Source: a candidate division Zixibacteria bacterium SM23_81
GTDB lineage: Bacteria; SM23-81
Assembly (NCBI GenBank): GCA_001304015.1
Contig: LJUY01000004.1
Span: 58,461 to 122,460 of the forward strand
Length of the DNA: 64,000 nt
Reading direction: 5' to 3'
In this document: piece by piece, positions 29,535-38,682 of the stretch
How the letters are laid out: every line of letters starts with the position of its first letter
How positions within the stretch are numbered: position 1 is the first letter of the stretch
The notes under the pieces: generated by a model
Told to the model about the DNA's origin: nothing
Seen by the model: only the letters and a program-made list of their open reading frames with translations
Databases searched by the model: none
Made by a program: the position numbers and the translations under genes

Positions 29535-31142
29535 ATGGGAAGGGAAAACGCCATGGTCGAAAGGTTGAAGCGCTTCGTAGAAGATCTTGAAAACAGCCGG
29601 ATTTCCTTCTGGGCCTACGTGGTGACGATCATCTGCGTTATCTTTCTGAGGAACTTCCTGGAGACCTTCTCCGACGTGGACAACTTCTGGACTCCGGTGT
29701 CCCCGCTGGCCTACTTCGTCCATTACCCCATGTTCTACCTCTGTCTCTTGCTGGCGCTGATCGCCATCTTTCACTGGCTCACAAAAGAGAAAATAACCAA
29801 AATTACCAGAATAACGCTGTGCTTCTTCCCGATCATCCTCCTCGCCCCCATATTGGACCTTCTCGTCTCTGGAGGACAGGGTTATAACATCTCCTACATG
29901 TTCGAGGATTCATCAGCCCTTATTAATAGATTCGTCACCTTCTCCTGGGGCTATCTGGGCCGTGGGATCACCCCTGGAATTCAAATTGAGCTGATGGTTG
30001 TCTTTGTGCTGGTCGCCTGCTACCTGTTCTTAAAAACCGGGAAGATCATCTTGGCGATCATCGGCGTCATCGCCTCCTACATCGCGGGCTTCGTTCTGGG
30101 GTCGCTGCCATCACTGATCACCATCCTCTGGAACCTGAAAGGTTCAGCCACAGTGGGAAGTGAGATTTTTAGCGCCGATGTGGTGCTATATCATTTCTAT
30201 TCGTTCAATCACAAAATGACGCTAGTTCTCTTTCCCATCCTGGTGGTTGAATTGGGGCTCTGGTATCGTCTTTACAACAGGGAGAAATTTCGTGCTCTGC
30301 TGAAAAACCTCCGCGGTCTGCGCGTTTTCCATTATCTGTGCATGCTGTCAATGGGCATGCTCATCGGATACGGGCAAAGACCGCCGGAGACCTTTTTCGA
30401 GTCACCTTTCCCCATCCTCATCCTCATTGTTTCGGCCTGTTCTGTCGTCCTGGCATGGCTGTGGGCTGTGGGGGTCAATGATCTTCATGATGAGGATACC
30501 GACAGGATCACAAATCATTCCCGACCTCTGGTTTCCGGGGTTATCGATGTCGAGGAATATCGCTCTTTGAACCTCGTCTTCTTGGTGTTGTCGCTCATCG
30601 CCGCCGTTCTGGTCCGACACCCATTCTTGGTGACCATTTTGGTGACAGCAGGCCTTTCCTATGTCTATTCGGCTCCACCTTTCCGGTTGAAAAGGGTTCC
30701 CCTTCTGTCCACCTTTATCCTCGCGCTGTGCTCAGCACTTGTCTGTCTGGGCGGTTTCGTGCTTTTCTCCGCAGACTACAGCTTCGTTGGTTTTCCACCT
30801 CGGATTCTCTCTGCCATGCTGGTGGCCTTCACCCTCGGCTTAACCGTCATCGACATCAAAGACCTGAAGGGAGATCAAGCCACAGGAACTGTCACCCTGC
30901 CCATCTTATTTGGTGAGAAGAAGGGAAAGATGATCACCGGAATATTGGTGCTACTGGCATACCTCAGCGTCCCTGTGATTTTAAAGATCTTGGTCTTAAT
31001 ACCCCTCGCTCTGGTTTTTGGAATCCCAACCTATCTTTTGATAAATGGGAAGCAAATGCGGGAGACACCCATTTTCTTACTGTATTTTCTCTTTCTGGGC
31101 GCGACCATATTTTTTATCTACCTCCGAATTCAGGGGGGATGA
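29535..31142 (+). CDS. UbiA-family prenyltransferase-like membrane protein
   Basis: 'GVNDLHDEDTDRITNHSRPLVSGVIDVEEY' and 'GLTVIDIKDLKGDQATGTVTLPILFG' match UbiA aspartate-rich motifs. Confidence 0.8.
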   Translation: MGRENAMVERLKRFVEDLENSRISFWAYVVTIICVIFLRNFLETFSDVDNFWTPVSPLAYFVHYPMFYLCLLLALIAIFHWLTKEKITKITRITLCFFPIILLAPILDLLVSGGQGYNISYMFEDSSALINRFVTFSWGYLGRGITPGIQIELMVVFVLVACYLFLKTGKIILAIIGVIASYIAGFVLGSLPSLITILWNLKGSATVGSEIFSADVVLYHFYSFNHKMTLVLFPILVVELGLWYRLYNREKFRALLKNLRGLRVFHYLCMLSMGMLIGYGQRPPETFFESPFPILILIVSACSVVLAWLWAVGVNDLHDEDTDRITNHSRPLVSGVIDVEEYRSLNLVFLVLSLIAAVLVRHPFLVTILVTAGLSYVYSAPPFRLKRVPLLSTFILALCSALVCLGGFVLFSADYSFVGFPPRILSAMLVAFTLGLTVIDIKDLKGDQATGTVTLPILFGEKKGKMITGILVLLAYLSVPVILKILVLIPLALVFGIPTYLLINGKQMRETPIFLLYFLFLGATIFFIYLRIQGG

Positions 31143-31177
31143 GCTCCTCTTTTTAAGCTAATAGGAGGTGGGATGTC

Positions 31178-32383
31178 ATGCGGTCCTTGAAGGTGGCCAT
31201 TGTGTTCTTGCTGATAGAGAGCCTGTCCGTCTCTGCAGTATTTGAGGCTCTGGCTCAGCGGGAACGGCCTCAGGAAACAGGTGCCGGAAAGGTTATCGTC
31301 ATCAGCGAAAAAGTGGGTGAGACCATCGATCGGGAGGAGCGGAGTCGCTATCGACTCTTCCCAGGATCTTTAAACTTCCTGTCCGCGATTATCCTCCAAC
31401 TGCCCGACAGCAGCTATGCGGCGGAGATCACCGAGGAGAAAGAGGGTATTAAACAAGTACGAACGTTGCCTATCGACCAAGAGACTCTGGAGAAGCTTCG
31501 CGAGCACATTAACTATTATGAAAAACGTCTTCCCATTGATAGTCCATTTCCCGCAATTGTTCCTGCAAAGCCCTCTTCCCCTTCCGAGACGCGTCACCTT
31601 TCTCCGCTAGAGCACATGACGATAAAAGGCAAGGTAAAGGAAGCCAAGAAACAGGCTAAAATAATGATGAAGGAGAAATGGACCAAAGAGCGCTGGCGCG
31701 AGGAGAGTCGTCACGATCGGGCGACGAGCTATCGTAGTGCTGGTGGGGTGCTTGGTTTTGCCTTGGGAGCTACGGCGGGTATGCTCATTGGCAAGGGGCT
31801 TCAGGGAAGAAAAGTGGAGAGAACAGTATACCACCCAGGCGGTTGGGATGATCCGTCCTGGACGGAAGAATTTTACTCTTATAAACACAGACATGCGCCC
31901 ATTTGGGGAGCGGCTATTGGCGGCATCGGTGGGGCCGTTACAGGCTATTACTTCGGCAAGAAAGCCGACAAGGAATACTACATCCTTATCCCTCGTAACA
32001 TCCGCATGATGGAAACCAAACCATCAAGATCGGGGTGCCTATTTGGATTTGGCCTCCTGGGGCCAATTATGGGTGGAGTTGCAGGGTATTCACTGTATAT
32101 GCCCATGTCAGGTGATGCGAGTGAAGATTTTGGGTGGCCTCAATTCGCCTGTGGTTTCCTCGCAGGTGGATTCCTCGGCTCGGCCGTTATATCAAGTTAC
32201 AACAGGAGAGCGAAGTACAAACGGCTTTGGGAAGAATCTCTCCTGGAAGAAAAGCTCGAATCGTCCCTTGACATCCAAATCATGCCTCTGGATCCGACAA
32301 CATTCGCCCTCCGGCCCAGGAGACTGCCTAGCGGAGAAATCATCTACGAATACCATGTGGATATGCTGCGGGTACGTTTTTAA
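31178..32383 (+). CDS. Exported hypothetical protein, paralogue of 27205 ('VISxKVGExIDRxER' family), glycine-zipper
   Basis: 'VIVISEKVGETIDREERSRYRLFPGSLNFLSAIILQLPDSS'; 'GFALGATAGMLIGKG', 'GAAIGGIGGAVTGYYFG'. Confidence 0.65.
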   Translation: MRSLKVAIVFLLIESLSVSAVFEALAQRERPQETGAGKVIVISEKVGETIDREERSRYRLFPGSLNFLSAIILQLPDSSYAAEITEEKEGIKQVRTLPIDQETLEKLREHINYYEKRLPIDSPFPAIVPAKPSSPSETRHLSPLEHMTIKGKVKEAKKQAKIMMKEKWTKERWREESRHDRATSYRSAGGVLGFALGATAGMLIGKGLQGRKVERTVYHPGGWDDPSWTEEFYSYKHRHAPIWGAAIGGIGGAVTGYYFGKKADKEYYILIPRNIRMMETKPSRSGCLFGFGLLGPIMGGVAGYSLYMPMSGDASEDFGWPQFACGFLAGGFLGSAVISSYNRRAKYKRLWEESLLEEKLESSLDIQIMPLDPTTFALRPRRLPSGEIIYEYHVDMLRVRF

Positions 32384-32708
32384 TCGTGATTTCTGATTTG
32401 AAAGCCTTGAGGGTGCAGTGGGCACTTCAAAGGAGAAAATCTAAAAATTGAACTCTTGAACTATCCCGAAAGTCCCAACGTGAAAAGATAATAACAGTGC
32501 TTAGACTTTCGGGACTCTGATACGCATCAAGAGCAGGAATTGACCAATTTTCCGTCGCTTGCCTCGAGGTGGGAAAAGCGAAGAGGGGTTCACTAATCTT
32601 TCGTATATGCCTTGAACAAAACAGGAGGTGGTCATTATGATGCTTTCTGCTCTTTGGGCGGGATTCTGTGAATTTGGACTTCTTGCGACCTGAAAGGGGG
32701 AAGGGAAC

Positions 32709-35285
32709 ATGAAGCGGACCATCATCCTCTTTGCCGCCATAGTTTTGCTGGCCGGCTCAGCTTGGGCAGTGACGGACACCTTGACCATCCTGCACGTCAA
32801 CGACTCCCACTCACACATCGTTCCATACGGCCCCAAGGATGAGTTCGGCGTGGGAAGTCTCGGCGGCATCGCTCGGGCGGCAGCTCTCATCGGCCAGGTG
32901 CAGGCCACCGAGGAGAATGTGCTGTTCCTGCACGCCGGCGATGTGTTCATAGGCGATGTGATGTTCAACAAGTACTTCGGCGTACCGGAGCTCCAGATCC
33001 TGGCTCAGCTGGGGTGCGATGCCATCACCTTGGGCAATCATGAGTTCGACCTCACGCCGTATGTGCTCAAGCTGGCCCTCACCAGTGCGGGATTCCCTAT
33101 TCCCGGATTCGACGTCCTGTCTGCCAACCTTGACGCTACGGCGGATCCCGAATTGGGCGCCCTGGTGCAGCCGTGGGTCATCAAAGATGTAGGAGATGTG
33201 AAGGTGGGCATCTTCGGCCTGACCACCGAGGAGACCAACACCTTTTCAATGCCCTCGCCGGTGGTCATCACATCGTGCATCGATGGCGCCGCAGCGGCCG
33301 TGACCGCGCTGCAGGGCCAGTGCGACATCATCGTCGGCCTCACCCACCTGGGCTTTGAGGTGGACTGCCTCCTGGCCGCCAACGTGCCGGGCATCGACAT
33401 CATCGTGGGAGGACACTCGCATCATGTCCTTGAGGAAGCCGTGGCCGTCACCAATCCAGTGGGCCAGACCACCTGGATTGTCCAGGCCGGTGAGTTTTAC
33501 AGCTATGTGGGCAACCTGAAGATAGCCTGTGGACCTTCTGGCGTTGAGATTCTCAATTATCAATTGATGCCTGTGAATAGCTCAGTGCCCGAGGTTGCCG
33601 AGGTGGCGGCCATGGTCCAGTATCTCGTGGCCGAATTGGAAGCAGACCCGCGGTACGAACCGATGTACAGCGACATCATCGCCGAGGCGGCCGTGGATAT
33701 CGAGCGCGATCGCATATCCGGCTATAAGGACACCCCCATGGGAAATCTGGTCACCGATGCCTATCGGGACATCACCAATACGGACATCGGCCTGGCCGTC
33801 TGGGGTTTCATCAGCCAGAAGCTTTATGCCGGTCCACTGGCCGGTGCCGATATCTTCCAGACCGTCTCCTACGGCTATGATGAGATATCCGGCCACGGAT
33901 TCAGACTGGCGACTTTCGAGCTGTCCGGCATGGAGCTGCTCATGGGTTTGGAGTTCACCACGGAGCAGGCCCAGTACATGCAGGACCTCTACATTCAGGT
34001 CTCCGGGATGCGTTTGGCCTACGATTCCAGCAAGCCTTTGGGCGAAAAGCTTATCTGGGTCCTCGTTGGCGAACAGCCCATCGACCCCTTCGCCATGTAT
34101 ACCGTCACCACCAATTCGGGTGTGGCGGCCTTCCTGTCCATGGCGGGTCTGCAGCCTATCAATCTCCAGGACGCGGGGTGCACAGAATATGAAGCCGTGA
34201 GGGATTACATCGTCGGGAATTCACCCATCAACTATGGAGTTGAGGGCAGAATTCAGGATGTGTCCGAGCCTCTGGTGACCGCGGATCTGCAGGTGATCCA
34301 CAACGCCGCCGATCCGGATGTGGAGCTGGTGGACATCTATGTCAACCGTAACCTGTTCCTGGACGATTTCGCCTTTCGTAGCGCAACGCCTTTTGTCGAT
34401 GTTTTGGCCGGAGTGAATCTCAACATCGGCGTTGCGCCCAGCAACAGCGAGGGTCCTGGCGATGTGATTGCTGATTACAATGTCATCCTGGAACCTGAGG
34501 AGACTTTAGTGGCCATGGCCAATGGCGTGCTGGATCCCGCAGGCTTTGCGGAAAATCCGGACGGATATGATATCGGCTTCACGCTGTTCCTGAGAGACGG
34601 CATGTATAAGGTGGTGAGGCCAGAACGGGTCAAGATCGCTGCCTTCCATGGAGCCACTGACGCTCCCGCAGTGGACATTCTGGCTCGTGGAGATCGGAAC
34701 AGCCGTCGGCTTTTCAATAATCTGAGCTATGGCGAGTTTTCACCATACCGAAATGTCCATGCCGATAACTACATTCTAGATGTTACACCGCGTGATGATA
34801 ATTCGGTGGTCGTCGCCTCTTTTGAGGCCGATCTCTCCGGTTTTGGAGGCCAAACAACAGTGGTTTTCGCTTCCGGCTTCCTGGATCCCTCGGCCAATCA
34901 GGACGGGCCTGCCTTTGGACTCTTCTTGGCCTTGCCAGATGGACAGGTCCTTGAGTTGCCGGCGGTGGGCGCAGGCCACGTGTTGGCAGAGGTCAGTGTG
35001 CCTGAGATTCAATCCATGCCAAACACGTTCAGGCTTGATCAGAACTACCCGAATCCGTTCAACCCGACAACCACTATTTCCTTAGCGCTGCCCGAGGCTT
35101 CACAGGTTACCCTGAAGGTATACAACTCCACTGGGCAGCTGGTGAAAACGCTTGTCCAGAATTACTTGGACGCCGGTGTCCATGAAGTGAGGTTCGATGC
35201 CGGCGAACTGTCTTCGGGCATGTATTTTTACCAGATCAAGGCGGGTGCGTTTACGGAGACCAAGAAGATGGTGCTTATGAAATAG
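32709..35285 (+). CDS. 5'-nucleotidase/2',3'-cyclic phosphodiesterase family protein fused to a DUF4397 unit and C-terminal sorting domain
   Basis: 'LTILHVNDSHSHIVP', 'LGNHEFDLTP', 'IIVGGHSHH', then 'DLQVIHNAADPDVELVDIYVNRNLFLDDFAFRSATPFVDVLAGVNLNIGVAP' and 'LDQNYPNPFNPTTTISLALP...GMYFYQIKAGAFTETKKMVLMK'. Confidence 0.92.
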   Translation: MKRTIILFAAIVLLAGSAWAVTDTLTILHVNDSHSHIVPYGPKDEFGVGSLGGIARAAALIGQVQATEENVLFLHAGDVFIGDVMFNKYFGVPELQILAQLGCDAITLGNHEFDLTPYVLKLALTSAGFPIPGFDVLSANLDATADPELGALVQPWVIKDVGDVKVGIFGLTTEETNTFSMPSPVVITSCIDGAAAAVTALQGQCDIIVGLTHLGFEVDCLLAANVPGIDIIVGGHSHHVLEEAVAVTNPVGQTTWIVQAGEFYSYVGNLKIACGPSGVEILNYQLMPVNSSVPEVAEVAAMVQYLVAELEADPRYEPMYSDIIAEAAVDIERDRISGYKDTPMGNLVTDAYRDITNTDIGLAVWGFISQKLYAGPLAGADIFQTVSYGYDEISGHGFRLATFELSGMELLMGLEFTTEQAQYMQDLYIQVSGMRLAYDSSKPLGEKLIWVLVGEQPIDPFAMYTVTTNSGVAAFLSMAGLQPINLQDAGCTEYEAVRDYIVGNSPINYGVEGRIQDVSEPLVTADLQVIHNAADPDVELVDIYVNRNLFLDDFAFRSATPFVDVLAGVNLNIGVAPSNSEGPGDVIADYNVILEPEETLVAMANGVLDPAGFAENPDGYDIGFTLFLRDGMYKVVRPERVKIAAFHGATDAPAVDILARGDRNSRRLFNNLSYGEFSPYRNVHADNYILDVTPRDDNSVVVASFEADLSGFGGQTTVVFASGFLDPSANQDGPAFGLFLALPDGQVLELPAVGAGHVLAEVSVPEIQSMPNTFRLDQNYPNPFNPTTTISLALPEASQVTLKVYNSTGQLVKTLVQNYLDAGVHEVRFDAGELSSGMYFYQIKAGAFTETKKMVLMK

Positions 35286-35784
35286 CTTGGCTCTGCCGAT
35301 TGTGCGGTGCGAAATGGCACGAGGCGGAAGAGGATATCTCTCGTCCGCCTCGTTGTTTTGTGCTAGCGGCGTGTGGCAGGATCTGAGGTTTTGCACCAAG
35401 AGAAAATAGTGTGTGGGATTAAAAAAATGTGTTGATCGCTCAACACAAACAGGCCCTTCGGGCTCCTGGTCTCTTCCGTCGTGGGTTCTCGTACAAAGCG
35501 TCTCACTAAATTGCCGTATAAGATTTTGATGGGATGGCTATTTCAAAGGGACTTCGCAGCCGCGACAGTGCATTTTTCTCTTGACCAGGGCATCATAGAG
35601 TCATACAATTAAGAAGTGAGCAGATAAATTCGAAGAATAGCAATTGTTTTTAAGTCTGATCGCTAAAAAAAGTTTCTCTTCATGTGTTTGCTTGGTCTTA
35701 CCTGTGAGAGTTCGAAACCTCTTGCAAGATTTTGAACAGTTCTATTTCTCAACCATCTTATAAAACCCTCACGAGGAGGCACAG

Positions 35785-37851
35785 ATGAAGAAGTCCGCGT
35801 TTATTTCAGCAGTTCTCACCATCCTGATCATGACCATGGCATTAGTGGCACCGGTTGAGGTTCTAACCGACGAGACGAGTATGGAAACATCCGCTGCTGA
35901 TTCTCAAAATAGCGCCGTCTATTTGGTCACCAACACAAATGACTCTGGAGCGGGCTCGCTGCGGCAGGCGATGATAGATGCAAATGGCCACGCCGGAGCG
36001 GATACTATCCTGTTTGCCTCAGATGTAAGAGGAACCATCACTCTTTCAAGTACCTTGCCCGATATCGCCGAGGGAGTGGCCATCTTCGGTCCTGGAGCGG
36101 ATCTCCTGACCGTCAGCGGCAATAACTCAAACAGAGTACTGAAAACAATATCGTATTTTCCGGGGACATTGGAGATAAGCGGGCTCACCATCGCCAACGG
36201 CTATTCAGGAAGCGGTGCTGGGGGTGGCATTTATATGTCGGGAGGAACACTTAACCTGTCTTCTTGTGTTATTCGAGATAATACAGTAGGTTATCCAAAT
36301 ATCGGCGGGGGTGGGCTGTATTTGTTCGGTGTTGTGACCAACATCACCGATTGCACCATCAGCGGAAATCAATCCAGCGTTGGCGGCGCGGGTATCTCGA
36401 ACGTAACTACTAGTGAACTTCATATTCAAAACAGCGCCATCACGGGCAATGTGGTCTCGAGCAATCCGGTATATGGGGGTGGAGGCATCTACAACGTAGG
36501 CAGCATTTTCATCATGAACAGCACCATCAGTGGCAACACTCATTCCCAAAGCGGTGGCGGCATTCACAACCGTCTTGCTGGGAAGGTCTATCTGCAAAAT
36601 GTGACCATGACCAGCAACTCGGCCGCGGATGGAGGCGGCATTTCCAATCTTGTGGATGCGACCGAAGGTGATACTGTATCCCTCAGGAACACTATTCTTG
36701 CCGGTAACAGTGCCACTACAGGTGCCCCCGATTTTTCAGGAACGCTGGTCTCAGGAGGCTGTAACCTGATTGGGGATGTCACAGGTGCTGTGATCGTTGG
36801 AAACACCACCGGCAACATCACCGGACTCGATCCTAACCTGGGACCTCTGGCTTACAACACAGGATCGACAAAGAATCATGCCCTGCTTCCGGGGAGCCCG
36901 GCCATAGATGCCGGCGACAACAGCAGCAGCCCCACCAGCGACCAGCGAGGCATCCCTCGCCCTCAGGACGGCGACGATAACGGCACCCAGATCTGTGACA
37001 TAGGCTCATACGAGCTTATGGCCGATGATGATAACGACGGAGTCTCGAATACAGAAGAACAAGGTCCTGATGGAACAGTCACCGATTATGATGGAAATAC
37101 AGACAGCACCCCGGACAACCAGCAGAGCAATGTGGCCTCCTTCCATACATATGATGGACAGGACTACGTGACGCTCGCTTGCCCCGCGGGATTGGAACTC
37201 GCAAATGTGCGGGCCATCGAGAATCCAGCGCCAAATGCCCCCGGCGCCCCGACTCCTGAAGATACTCCATTAGGCTTTTTTGAGTTTAAAATCGTCGGAC
37301 TGGGAGCTGGCGACACCACCACCGCGATGCTCTATCTGCCCGCTGGAGTGTCTTTTGGAACCTATTTCAAATACGGCCAAATCCCGGACCAGACCTTGTC
37401 GCACTGGTATGAATTTATATATGACAACACGACAGGTGCGGAGTTGGGTGGAGATGTCATCACCTTACACTTTGTGGATGGTCTCAGGGGAGATCACGAC
37501 ATTACGGCGAATGGAACCGTCATGGAGCCGGGAGGGCCCGGTGAGCCATTAACGGGGATCTCGACAACTTCAGCGAGCGTTCTTCCTGATAAGTTCATGC
37601 TGGCTCAAAATTATCCTAATCCGTTCAATGCTGTCACAAAGATCCCCTATGATCTACCGGAGAATTGTCATGTCGAGCTGACCATTTACAACCTCCTGGG
37701 CCAAAAGGTAGCCACTGTGCTGCAGGGCAAACAGACTGCGGGGCACAAAACGGTGAGATGGGATGCGAGTTCATTCGCCAGCGGGATCTACTTCTATAGG
37801 TTGCAGGTTGAAGGCTTTGTATACGCCAGAAAGATGATATTACTCAAGTAA
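35785..37851 (+). CDS. Secreted parallel beta-helix (choice-of-anchor Q type) protein with C-terminal sorting domain
   Basis: 'VTNTNDSGAGSLRQAMIDANGHAGADTILF', repeated 'NSTISGN' rungs, 'SPAIDAGDNSSSPTSDQRGIPRPQDGDDNGTQICDIGSYE', C-term 'LAQNYPNPFNAVTKIPYDLP...GIYFYRLQVEGFVYARKMILLK'. Confidence 0.88.
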   Translation: MKKSAFISAVLTILIMTMALVAPVEVLTDETSMETSAADSQNSAVYLVTNTNDSGAGSLRQAMIDANGHAGADTILFASDVRGTITLSSTLPDIAEGVAIFGPGADLLTVSGNNSNRVLKTISYFPGTLEISGLTIANGYSGSGAGGGIYMSGGTLNLSSCVIRDNTVGYPNIGGGGLYLFGVVTNITDCTISGNQSSVGGAGISNVTTSELHIQNSAITGNVVSSNPVYGGGGIYNVGSIFIMNSTISGNTHSQSGGGIHNRLAGKVYLQNVTMTSNSAADGGGISNLVDATEGDTVSLRNTILAGNSATTGAPDFSGTLVSGGCNLIGDVTGAVIVGNTTGNITGLDPNLGPLAYNTGSTKNHALLPGSPAIDAGDNSSSPTSDQRGIPRPQDGDDNGTQICDIGSYELMADDDNDGVSNTEEQGPDGTVTDYDGNTDSTPDNQQSNVASFHTYDGQDYVTLACPAGLELANVRAIENPAPNAPGAPTPEDTPLGFFEFKIVGLGAGDTTTAMLYLPAGVSFGTYFKYGQIPDQTLSHWYEFIYDNTTGAELGGDVITLHFVDGLRGDHDITANGTVMEPGGPGEPLTGISTTSASVLPDKFMLAQNYPNPFNAVTKIPYDLPENCHVELTIYNLLGQKVATVLQGKQTAGHKTVRWDASSFASGIYFYRLQVEGFVYARKMILLK

Positions 37852-37945
37852 CTCTGACACCAGTTGAGGAATTTAAAGGTCGTCCTGCAGGATCTTCGGC
37901 AGGGCGATCTTTTTTGTCTTGAGGTGATTCGAGCGCTCCCGAATG

Positions 37946-37991
37946 GTAGCGTCGTTGCGACCATAACCCACAATAGTCGTATTATTGCAAC
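37946..37991 (+). promoter_or_regulatory. Paired 16-bp palindromic sites (candidate enhancer sites), set B
   Basis: GTAGCGTCGTTGCGAC (37946-37961) and GTCGTATTATTGCAAC (37976-37991), spacing 30 bp as in set A. Confidence 0.65.
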
Positions 37992-38069
37992 TATTAAAAA
38001 GAGTAGTGCCGGAGACACAGATCTCGCAACAAATTACAATTTAATTGATTAAATGAAACACTCATTCTC

Positions 38070-38084
38070 TGGCACAGTGCTTGC
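38070..38084 (+). promoter_or_regulatory. sigma54 -24/-12 promoter B
   Basis: TGGCACAGTGCTTGC: near-perfect -24/-12 with GG-to-GC spacing of 12. Confidence 0.8.
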
Positions 38085-38235
38085 CTGTTTTTTAAATCAG
38101 AATGCAGAAGAAGAAGAGATCCTGGACCTCAGTTACTATGGGGAGTGCTCCCTAATGCTGTCAAAAAGCTGGAAAGGTGAAGACGCCCCCATGATCAAAC
38201 CAGGAATATGGTAAAATCCCATTAAGGAGGTAACG

Positions 38236-38458
38236 ATGACTGTATGTGAGTATGAGTGTATGAGCTGTGGACACCGATTCGAGAAGTTCAAGTGGATGTC
38301 CGAAGAGCCGGTCAAGCGCTGTCCTTGCTGCGGGCATGAAGGTCCGGAAATAGCTGAAGGCTGGTTCTGGTCTCATCTTCAAAGTCCCGGGAGTTCGCGT
38401 GACCGACTATCGAAGAGAGAGCTACAAGGAAGCCACCTGGTTCCATAAGGGAAGATAG
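38236..38458 (+). pseudogene. FmdB-family zinc-ribbon gene, apparently frameshifted
   Basis: Frame of 38236: '[39 protein letters not shown]'. A second frame continues '[32 protein letters not shown]', the typical FmdB C-terminal region. Shift near 38350-38360. Confidence 0.75.
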
Positions 38459-38682
38459 AGGATCTGTCGTGAAGAGTCCGATGTCTTATTGGGGGTAGGT
38501 GTGGTTGATAGGAGATGGGATACGTCATGCGTGATACGTGATACTTAATACGTAATGCGTAAAGATCCAATTCCAGAATCGAAATGTCGGTCTCACGAAT
38601 TACGCATTACGCCGATGGCCATAAAAAAGAGCCCTCCCGACAATCTCAGGAAGGCCCTTCTCACAGCTATGAGCTTCTGATA

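Noticed and set aside
38500-38615. Repeated TACGTGATACGTAATGCGTAA words as a possible CRISPR or operator array
   Set aside because: Words are irregular in length and spacing with no unique spacers; looks like the degenerate intergenic phrase repeats seen elsewhere.
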